Shown piece after piece: positions 1-6,530 of a stretch of DNA of 64,000 bases. The notes below the pieces were generated by a model that did not search any database, was not told the DNA's origin, and saw only the letters and a list, made by a program, of their open reading frames with translations. The stretch is taken from positions 124,001 to 188,000 of the forward strand of contig NZ_JNJA01000002.1 in NCBI RefSeq assembly GCF_000702665.1, in the 5' to 3' direction. The position numbers were made by a program, and so were the translations under genes. Each line of letters starts with the position of its first letter. The first letter of the stretch is position 1. Source of the DNA: Solidesulfovibrio alcoholivorans DSM 5433 (lineage in GTDB: Bacteria > Desulfobacterota > Desulfovibrionia > Desulfovibrionales > Desulfovibrionaceae).

Positions 1-176
1 CCGGCAACATGTCGTCCCTGAAGCCGTCCCAGCCACCGAGCGGCACGGGAGCCCAGTCCGCCGCCGCCCAGGCCTACGGCAACACGGCGCAACAGTCTTC
101 CGGCAGCAATCCCATGGAAAAGATGGACAGCATCATTTCCAGCGCCCTGTCCGGCATCAGCGCGAGCGAAGCCTAG
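1..176 (+). CDS. C-terminal end of an unrecognised protein
   Basis: The open frame that enters from the left edge (codons in phase with position 3) runs for 57 codons and stops at TAG 174-176. The visible tail is rich in Ser, Gln, Ala and Gly and ends in a short helical stretch (MEKMDSIISSALSGI). Nothing in it identifies a family. A perfect inverted repeat follows the stop by about ten bases, consistent with the real 3' end of a gene. The start and most of the protein lie outside the window. Confidence 0.55.
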   Translation, partial: GNMSSLKPSQPPSGTGAQSAAAQAYGNTAQQSSGSNPMEKMDSIISSALSGISASEA

Positions 177-186
177 TTTTTCACCT

Positions 187-232
187 CCGTGCGCTTTCCT
201 GCGGGCCGGCCGGCCCGCAGGAAAGCGCACGG
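187..232. terminator. Perfect 23-bp-arm inverted repeat, probable terminator
   Basis: Bases 187-209 and 210-232 are exact reverse complements, centred between 209 and 210 with no unpaired loop in the DNA. It follows the stop codon at 176 by about 10 bases and lies between convergent genes, so it could end transcription from both sides. There is no clean T-run on the plus side, so a factor-independent terminator is likely but not certain. Confidence 0.55.
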
Positions 233-282
233 CCGTCTGTACGCCCTGCGCCAATGCCGCCTCTCTCCTCTCGCCCGTTACA

Positions 283-389
283 CCCCTTGCCCCCTTTGAG
301 GAGGTCCAGGAGGGGGGCATCCCCTCCTGGCCGCCGGAGGCATCTTCTCTTCCCCCTCTTCCTTTCCCCCTTCTCCTCTCTCCCCTACA
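283..389 (-). repeat. GC-rich palindromic 3'-end repeat, copy 1
   Basis: Read on the minus strand this is: TAG stop, a purine-rich G/A tract, ATGCCTCCGGCGGCC, then a GGAGGGG/CCCCTCC hairpin, then GGACCTCCTCAAAGGGG. The same order is seen at 5186-5279 and, rearranged, at 34929-35013. It begins at the stop codon of the minus-strand gene 385-3516, so it probably forms that gene's transcript end. Confidence 0.7.
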
Positions 390-3300
390 CGCCTTCCTGG
401 TCCTTGCGGCGGCCGGGGGCGGTGTTTTCGAGACTGAGGCTCGCTGCGGGCGGGTAGCGGCCGGCCAGCACGCGCATGTCGGCCAGGTAGCGGCGGAAGC
501 TGCTTAAATAAAACGCCAGGGCCGGCGCGAAGTTGCGGCCGACGAGGCCGTCGATGAGCAGGCGGCTGATCTCTTTTTCCCGCCGCAGCACGTCCTGGGA
601 GAGCAGGAAGACGCGGCGTTCCTCCTGGCTCATGCCGCGCATGGTCTTGGCGAGCACAGGCCGCGCCTGGGGCTGGCACATCCAGAAATAGAGGAAATCC
701 AGAGCGTTGACGATGACCACTTTCTCCAGGTCGGCCCGGCGCTGGCGCAGGTCGGCCATGAGCGCCTTGGGCGTCTCGAGCAGGCTTGCCGCGTCCGCGT
801 CGGGGTAGGCGCGTTCGATCTGCGCCTGGGCCTCGTAGAGTTGGCGGCATTTGTCGCGGTAGTCGCGGATGCGCATGCGCTCGTAGCGCGCCCGGTCGGC
901 CAGGCCCTCGATGCCGGCGGCCACGCAGTCCGAGGCGAACTTCGAGATGATGGCGGCGAAGGGCTCCAGCGCGGTTTCCGGCGATGCCGCGCCGGCGGCG
1001 CGAAGGGCCAGGGCCAGGCCGTGGTTGATGCCGAGGGCCAGGGGAATCGAGAGGATGGTGCGGAAGAGATTGCCGACGGCCGCGGCCGTGGGTAGGCCGC
1101 GGTAGAGGTTGTGGCTGGCCAGGTAGAGGCCGTTGGCCAGGGCCATGATCGTGAAAAGCGCCAGGGGATTGGTTGCGGTGGTGATGCCGAGCGCCTGTTC
1201 GAGCAGCAGCTTGCGCGTGAGGATGTCGAGCAGGGGCACGGAAAAGCCGGTGAAAAAAAGCGAATCCGCGATGCGGTCGATGCTCACGTGATCGCGCAGC
1301 GCAACCAGCGAGCCGTGCCGCCGGCCGCCGCAGCCGATGGCGGCCTGGACCACGTTTCTTAGCCCCGTGATGCCGAACCAGATGCAAGCGCCGCCGTAGG
1401 CCAGCACCCACCAGGAATTGACCGAGGCGAAGGACGCGGCGGCCACGCCGAAGCCGACCAGGATCTTGAGCGCGTTCTTGATGTTGCCGCTGACGTAGCG
1501 CAGCCGCAGCCGGGGGCGGGCCGTGGCCGCGTGGAGCCTGTCCGCGGTCTTGTCCTGGATGCCGCCCAGGGTGTGGATGTTGGCCGTCTCCGGCGTCGCC
1601 TTGTAGTAGCGGCGCGCCGTCCACGACAGCCGCCAGTGGTAGCCGGCCATGCGCAGGCCGGGCAGTTCGCGCAGGCGGCGCAACAGCCGCGTGCACGGCC
1701 CCGGGCCGAAGGCGTCGGGCAGGGCGGACAGGCGAGGGGTCACGGCCATGCCCACGGAGATGGACCGGCGCAGGCTTTCCTGCGGGGCCTTGGCGCGCCG
1801 GGCCAGATGCGCCAGGGCGCGCGCGGGCAGGGTGTCGGCCACCACCAGCCCCATGCCGTGGCAGGAGGTGGAGCGGCCCGTGGAATCCGAGCCCAGGCAT
1901 GCGCCAAGCGGGGCCTGGCGGTAGATGTCGCAAAGGGCCGCCGCCTCCTGGCGCAAGGTCAGGAGCCGGTCGGCCGTGTCCTCGTCGCCTGCGTTGCGGG
2001 ACCTTGCGGCAAGCAGCACGAGCAGGCGCTTGACCGCGGACACGTCGCCGGCGCTGAGGCCCGTCAGCACCTCCAGGGCGATGTCCGTGCCCTGCCCCGT
2101 GATCTCGAAGATGCGCAGGTTGAAGATTTCCAGGTGCGTGATCGCGCCCTTGCAGGCGAAAAGGGCGAGCAGCATGTCGGCCGGGGCCATTTCCGCCGCA
2201 ACGAGGGTCAGGCGGTTGGGGCGGTGGAGCCGGGTCAGGCGTCTGGCCACAACGGCCGGCGGCTGCGACAGGCGTTCGGGCAGGGTCTCCCCGGGCGCGG
2301 CGGCGTCGGGTGGCGTGATGTCGGGATTGGCCGTGCGCGACAGGCAGCCACCGAGCAGGGCTTCGACCTCCAGGGCGTCGCAGGCGGCGTCCAGGGCCAG
2401 GCGCTGCGGCGCATCCGGAGGCGCGTCCGCAAGGGCTGTGGCCTGCGCCTCGAGCAGCGGCAGGGCCAATTCGTGGATGTAGCGCGCCAGATGGTAGACG
2501 CTCGGCTGGCCCGCGCCCACGAAGCGCAGGAAGGCCTCGGGATCGAGCGGCGGCAGGTTGAGGCCCGTGGCCTCGCGTAGCGCCTGACGGTGCCGGTCGT
2601 TGACCGCGTCGAGCAGCCTCAGGGCGTTGTCGCGCCAGCGCGCCGACGCGGCGCGCCCTTCCTCCATGAACCGGCGCACCTCGGGCCGGCCCAGGAAGGC
2701 CGCGAAGCTCCACGGCTCGGAAAGCCCGAGCGGCGTCCACAGGAGCTTGACCGGACGGCCGTCCTGGCGGGCCATGCATTCGATGGCGATGTCCGCCTCG
2801 ATGCCCATGATGGCCGCCGCTTCCAGCAGCTCGGCCGCCGTGTCCTTGCCCACGAAATGGTAGTGGACCACGGTGAGGCGGCGGATGCCCTTGATCCAGG
2901 CGTCCATGACGAGGTGCGTGGGCGATTTGCGGCCCTTGGTGTTGGCGTCGTGGACGTGGTCGTCGAAGGCGAGCTGGTTTTGCGCCTCGGGCATCTCCAG
3001 CAGGTGGCGCTCGGCGAGCAGGCGGCGCACCACGCGGGGCTTGCCGGTCACGGCGGCGCGAAAGTCGTGGGCCAGTTCCAGGCGGCGGCGCGTGTCGCTC
3101 CGGGCGCGCACGAGATCCTTCATGATCTGGAGCAGCACCCGGGCCGTGTTTTTCTCCAGGCCCGATTCGGCCGTGGCCAGCACCTCGTCGCGCAGGGAGC
3201 GCAGGGCGGAAAGCCGGCTCTCCACCTGCCCCGCGTCCAGGGAGCCGAGCAGGCGCGCCGTGGCGTAGGCGATGCGCAGCTCGCGCGGGGCGGCCATCTC

Positions 3301-3516
3301 CTTGATGCCGTGGGGGTGGAGGTAGGGGGCGAGCAGCCGCCGCATGCTCGAGGAAGGATGCCCCAGCACGTCGTCCACGAGATCGAGCAGCGCCCTGTCG
3401 CGCCGGTCGAAATGCAGGCGGCCGGACAGGCCGTCCGGAGAGGGACGGGGAGTGGCCGTCTCGGGAGCCTGCGGGGGCGTGGGGGCCGTTTCCGGCTGTT
3501 CATTGGGGGAGGGCAT
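385..3516 (-). CDS. Large PHP-like, membrane-associated protein of unknown function
   Basis: This 1043-residue protein is not one I can name. The start chosen is the ATG giving MPSPNEQPE; the frame is open further upstream but the composition there is not coding-like. After a Pro-rich N-terminus and a helical region, residues 184-250 read like the first half of a PHP phosphoesterase: FDDHVHD (H187, H189), then a SPTHLVMDA helix, then VVHYH where a PHP domain has its TDH, then an IE-containing strand. GSDSTGRSTSCHG at 542-554 resembles the GSDAH motif that closes PHP domains. Residues 684-834 hold four or five hydrophobic helices, followed by a long helical C-terminus. If the reading is right this is a metal-dependent hydrolase, or a degenerate relative, tethered to the membrane. 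A palindromic repeat sits at its stop codon. The functional call is inference; the gene itself is secure. Confidence 0.8.
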   Translation of the reverse strand: MPSPNEQPETAPTPPQAPETATPRPSPDGLSGRLHFDRRDRALLDLVDDVLGHPSSSMRRLLAPYLHPHGIKEMAAPRELRIAYATARLLGSLDAGQVESRLSALRSLRDEVLATAESGLEKNTARVLLQIMKDLVRARSDTRRRLELAHDFRAAVTGKPRVVRRLLAERHLLEMPEAQNQLAFDDHVHDANTKGRKSPTHLVMDAWIKGIRRLTVVHYHFVGKDTAAELLEAAAIMGIEADIAIECMARQDGRPVKLLWTPLGLSEPWSFAAFLGRPEVRRFMEEGRAASARWRDNALRLLDAVNDRHRQALREATGLNLPPLDPEAFLRFVGAGQPSVYHLARYIHELALPLLEAQATALADAPPDAPQRLALDAACDALEVEALLGGCLSRTANPDITPPDAAAPGETLPERLSQPPAVVARRLTRLHRPNRLTLVAAEMAPADMLLALFACKGAITHLEIFNLRIFEITGQGTDIALEVLTGLSAGDVSAVKRLLVLLAARSRNAGDEDTADRLLTLRQEAAALCDIYRQAPLGACLGSDSTGRSTSCHGMGLVVADTLPARALAHLARRAKAPQESLRRSISVGMAVTPRLSALPDAFGPGPCTRLLRRLRELPGLRMAGYHWRLSWTARRYYKATPETANIHTLGGIQDKTADRLHAATARPRLRLRYVSGNIKNALKILVGFGVAAASFASVNSWWVLAYGGACIWFGITGLRNVVQAAIGCGGRRHGSLVALRDHVSIDRIADSLFFTGFSVPLLDILTRKLLLEQALGITTATNPLALFTIMALANGLYLASHNLYRGLPTAAAVGNLFRTILSIPLALGINHGLALALRAAGAASPETALEPFAAIISKFASDCVAAGIEGLADRARYERMRIRDYRDKCRQLYEAQAQIERAYPDADAASLLETPKALMADLRQRRADLEKVVIVNALDFLYFWMCQPQARPVLAKTMRGMSQEERRVFLLSQDVLRREKEISRLLIDGLVGRNFAPALAFYLSSFRRYLADMRVLAGRYPPAASLSLENTAPGRRKDQEGV

Positions 3517-3667
3517 AACTCTTTCGTATGTTACGAAAAAAAGGACTCCTTGGGAAGGGGAGCGCTGCTTCGCGCCGTGTCTTTCCGGGCGGGCCTTGGC
3601 CTTGGTGCGCGGTTTTGGTAATGAAGAATGCGCGCGGCCAGGGCATCGGCCGTGCGAGGGAGGCACG

Positions 3668-4042
3668 ATGGGCAAACGCAAGGTTCCCGCTGCGGCGCTC
3701 GAATTGGCGCTCGAGGCGGCGGGTGAGGTGCGGCGGCTGGAGGCCGAGGCTTCGCGGGCGCTGCATGAAGAGGGCGACACCGCCGCGCACCGGGCGCGGT
3801 TGACGGAAAAATGCCTGGCCCTGGAGGCCTTGCCCGAGGAAACGGCGGGCGTGCTTAAGGGCAGCGACGCCGATGGCGCGGCGGCCTTTGCCGCGGGGCT
3901 CGAGGATTTCGCGCGCCGGGCCGGCATGGCGCTTTCCCTGGAAAGCATTTTTTTCATGGGCGCGCTGCTGTACCCGGAGGATTATCAGGACGGTGACCGC
4001 AACGACCTGGAACGGTTCCTTGACCGTTTCGAGGCGGCATAA
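3668..4042 (+). CDS. Small helical protein of unknown function
   Basis: A 124-residue acidic protein with no family I recognise. The start is the ATG at 3668, preceded by GGGAGG at a good distance; the frame is open further upstream but without coding character. It is predicted mostly helical, rich in Ala, Glu and Leu, with a hydrophobic motif SIFFMGALLYPEDY near the end. It has no signal peptide or membrane span, so it is probably cytoplasmic. The old-yellow-enzyme gene starts 9 bases after its stop, so the two are very likely cotranscribed. It is divergent from the large gene 385-3516. Confidence 0.7.
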   Translation: MGKRKVPAAALELALEAAGEVRRLEAEASRALHEEGDTAAHRARLTEKCLALEALPEETAGVLKGSDADGAAAFAAGLEDFARRAGMALSLESIFFMGALLYPEDYQDGDRNDLERFLDRFEAA

Positions 4043-4051
4043 GGACCAACC

Positions 4052-5188
4052 ATGCAGGTTTTCACGCCCATTGCCATCAACGGCATGCGCAGCGCCAACC
4101 GTTTTGTCCGCTCGGCCACGGCCGAGGGCCTGGCCGCGCCCGACGGCGCGGTCACCGACCGCCTGGAGGCGGCCATGGCGGCCCTGGCCAAGGGCGGGGT
4201 GGGGCTCATCATTTCCGGCCACGCCTATGTGGAAAAACGCGGCCAGGCCGGCGTCGGCCAGATGGGCGTGCACGTCGCCGCCATGGAGGCGGGTGTGGCC
4301 AGGCTTGCGCGCTGCGTGCATGCCAACGGCGGCCGGTTCGTGGTACAGTTGGCCCATGCCGGCGGCCGGGCCAACCCGGCCCTGTCCGGGGAGCCGGCAG
4401 TGGGGCCGTCGGAAAGCGCGGGCGACGCCGCGGCCGGCATCGCGCCCTCCGCGGCCATGACCGCCGAGGACCTCGCCCGCCTCCAGGCGGCGTTCGGCGC
4501 GGCGGCCGCGCTTTGCCGCGACGCGGGCGCGGACGGCGTGCAGATCCATGCCGCCCACGGCTACGGCATAAGCCAGTTCCTCTCCCCGCGCACCAACCGC
4601 CGCAGCGGCGCCTACGGCGGCTCGCTGGAAAACCGGGCGCGGCTTTTGCTCGAAACCGTGAGCGCGATCCGGGGCCGGGTGGGGCGGGACTTTCCGCTCC
4701 TGGTCAAGCTCAACAGCGAGGATTTCATCGAGGGAGGCATGACCGCCGCGGAAAGCCGGCAGGTCGCGCTCTGGCTCGAGGCGGCCGGCGTGGACGCGTT
4801 GGAGCTTTCCGGCGGCGTGCTCGACGGCGGCAAACTCTCGCCCATCCGGCCGGGCAAGATCGCCATCCCGGACGGCGAGGCCTGGTACAGGGATTCGGCC
4901 AAGGCGCTCAAGGCGCAGGGCCTCTCCATCCCGCTTTTGCTCGTCGGCGGCGTGCGCAGCCTGGAAACCGCCGAGGACCTCGTGGCCTCGGGCACGGCCG
5001 ACATGGTCGCCCTGTCGCGGCCGTTGATCCGCGAACCGGGCCTCGTGGCGCGCTGGCAATCCGGCGACGCGGCCCCGTCGGCCTGCGTCAGCGACAATCT
5101 CTGCTTCGTGCCCCTGCGCAAGGGCGAGGGCCTCTCCTGCCTGACCGAAGCCCGCCAGAAACGCCGCGCCGCGGCGCGCGAGAGGTAG
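4052..5188 (+). CDS. NADH:flavin oxidoreductase, old yellow enzyme family
   Basis: A 378-residue FMN-dependent TIM-barrel oxidoreductase. Visible hallmarks are the N-terminal FxPIxINGMRSANRFVRSAT strand with the FMN-contacting Ser/Ala-Thr, QLAHAGGR near 99-106, the substrate-binding H166-x-x-H169 pair in IHAAHGYG, then FLSPRTNRRxxxYGGSLENR, which is diagnostic of the family. The C-terminal phosphate-binding region LLVGGVRS and SRPLIREP is present. These enzymes reduce activated C=C bonds or act as NAD(P)H:acceptor reductases; the substrate here cannot be told. Length is typical of the short, single-domain class; the 4Fe-4S/FAD extension of dienoyl-CoA reductase is absent. It is coupled to the small gene upstream, and a palindromic repeat starts at its TAG. 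Confidence 0.9.
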   Translation: MQVFTPIAINGMRSANRFVRSATAEGLAAPDGAVTDRLEAAMAALAKGGVGLIISGHAYVEKRGQAGVGQMGVHVAAMEAGVARLARCVHANGGRFVVQLAHAGGRANPALSGEPAVGPSESAGDAAAGIAPSAAMTAEDLARLQAAFGAAAALCRDAGADGVQIHAAHGYGISQFLSPRTNRRSGAYGGSLENRARLLLETVSAIRGRVGRDFPLLVKLNSEDFIEGGMTAAESRQVALWLEAAGVDALELSGGVLDGGKLSPIRPGKIAIPDGEAWYRDSAKALKAQGLSIPLLLVGGVRSLETAEDLVASGTADMVALSRPLIREPGLVARWQSGDAAPSACVSDNLCFVPLRKGEGLSCLTEARQKRRAAARER

Positions 5189-5279
5189 GGGAGAGGAGAG
5201 GGGGAGAAGAATGCCTCCGGCGGCCAGGAGGGGGTGCCCCCCTCCTGGACCTCCTCAAAGGGGGGAGGCAGGGGTGTAT
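5186..5279 (+). repeat. GC-rich palindromic 3'-end repeat, copy 2
   Basis: Starts at the TAG of the oxidoreductase gene: purine tract 5189-5210, ATGCCTCCGGCGGCC from 5211, then an 11-bp perfect stem (5224-5234 with 5238-5248), then GGACCTCCTCAAAGGGG. It matches copy 1 almost base for base when copy 1 is read on the minus strand. The orientation is the same as the gene it follows. Confidence 0.75.
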
Positions 5280-5311
5280 GAAAGGGAAAGAGGCCGAGGG
5301 GAAATCAAGCG

Positions 5312-5818
5312 TCAGTCGGCTTCGTCCTGGATGAAGGCGATGGTCTTTTCAGGCAGGGCCTTTTGCACACTGCCGTCGCCCAGGGCGGCCAGATCCTCGG
5401 TAATGGTGAGCATGAACTGCGTGAAGCGGGCCTGCTTGTGCACGCGCTCCCTGGCATCGGGGCTGTGCCAGGCCTCCTTGAGCAGTTCCGCGGCGTGGTG
5501 GTGGATCATCAGCGCCAGCGGCCTGGGCATCGTGGCGTAATATTCCAGCATGTTGGCCTTCATCTCGTCGATGCTCGAGAGGAATTCGGCGAACTGCTCG
5601 GTCTGGCGCTCCTCTTCCATCTGCGTGCGCTTGCACTCCTCGCGAAAGCGGATTTCCATGATTTCCAGGCGCCTTTTGAGCTCGGCCGCGGCCACGAGCT
5701 TTTCCTCCTTGAGCCGGTCGAGCTCGGGCTGGTTCTCGCGCTGCCAGCTCGCGGTTTCGCCGCGGAAGGCGTTGATGAGCCTGGAAAAAAACTGCCCGAT
5801 ATTCTCAGGAAACGCCAT
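5312..5818 (-). CDS. Coiled-coil protein of unknown function
   Basis: A 168-residue soluble protein. Residues about 20-75 form a strongly charged heptad-like helix (RLKEEKLVAAAELKRRLEI...), followed by a second helical half containing MIHHHAAELLKEAW. No catalytic motif or known domain can be recognised. It begins two bases after the stop of the upstream membrane protein gene (5821-6258), so the two are almost certainly translated from one mRNA and may form a complex: a membrane anchor with a cytoplasmic coiled coil. Confidence 0.7.
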   Translation of the reverse strand: MAFPENIGQFFSRLINAFRGETASWQRENQPELDRLKEEKLVAAAELKRRLEIMEIRFREECKRTQMEEERQTEQFAEFLSSIDEMKANMLEYYATMPRPLALMIHHHAAELLKEAWHSPDARERVHKQARFTQFMLTITEDLAALGDGSVQKALPEKTIAFIQDEAD

Positions 5819-5820
5819 GC

Positions 5821-6258
5821 CTACCTCGTTTGTTCGAAAAAGAGATCCATCACCAGCGGAACCTGCCCCGGGTCGGCGTCGGCAAGATACCGGTGCAGGG
5901 CCAGCAGGCCGTCGAAATCCACGACGGTGACGGTCTTTTCGATGAAGACCGACGTGCGCTGGTGCATGTAGGGAGTCATACGCAATTTGTTGGCTTCGAG
6001 CTGCTCGCGCACGATGACGGCCAGTTCGCGAATGTTGTCTCGCTGGAGCACGAGGGCCAGTTTGCGGCGTTTGGCCTGGCCCCGCGCAACAATGGCCTCG
6101 CGGATGCGCCGGTGTTTTTCCTCGCGGCGGGAAACGCGCGACTTTTTCCGGGAAAGATACACGTAAAGCCCGAGAACCGCGAGCAGGGCCGGACCGTACA
6201 GGGCTGCCACGGAAAAGGAGAAGAAGACAAGGGACATCTGGGCGGGATGGGGCGACAT
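5821..6258 (-). CDS. Single-span membrane protein of unknown function
   Basis: A 145-residue protein with one N-terminal transmembrane helix (about residues 10-33, VFFSFSVAALYGPALLAVLG) followed by a very basic stretch (SRKKSRVSRREEKHRR), which by the positive-inside rule places the remaining 110 residues in the cytoplasm. An internal Met at residue 8 could also be the start. The cytoplasmic part is helical with no motif I recognise. It is the first gene of a two-gene unit with the coiled-coil protein 5312-5818. Confidence 0.65.
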   Translation of the reverse strand: MSPHPAQMSLVFFSFSVAALYGPALLAVLGLYVYLSRKKSRVSRREEKHRRIREAIVARGQAKRRKLALVLQRDNIRELAVIVREQLEANKLRMTPYMHQRTSVFIEKTVTVVDFDGLLALHRYLADADPGQVPLVMDLFFEQTR

Positions 6259-6530
6259 CTGGCGTGGCTACGTATCCGGGCAGTTGGCGGAAAAGAGGTC
6301 GCGTTGCGCGGGAACAGCCGGTGCGCAGTGCGGGCGTGCCGGCGGAAGGGGAGGGAGGAACGCGATGCGTCGCGGGAGCGCTTGTACCGTCATGACCATC
6401 ATGCCGCCCGGCAAGGCCGTACGCGGAAAAAGCGTCCCGGCGTCCCGACAGCCTCGTTTTGACCTGTTAGGGGAAAGCGGCAGCGGCGTCAAGTCGGCGC
6501 GATTTTTGCAACGCTCTGGAATCACAGGCG

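Noticed and set aside
278..2779. 833-codon minus-strand frame overlapping the PHP-like gene
   Set aside because: Arg/Pro/Gly/His-rich translation without any motif, a shadow of the gene in the neighbouring frame.
5211..5540. ORF starting MPPAARRGCPPPGPP after the oxidoreductase gene (similar frames at the other repeat copies)
   Set aside because: It is the translation of the palindromic repeat; the same false start appears at other copies, and the rest is antisense to the gene 5312-5818.
6259..6530. Small plus-strand frame MAEKRSRCAGTAG... in the gap before the hybrid kinase
   Set aside because: Low-complexity translation, no ribosome site, and it runs antisense into the kinase 3' end; I see no gene in this 270-base gap.
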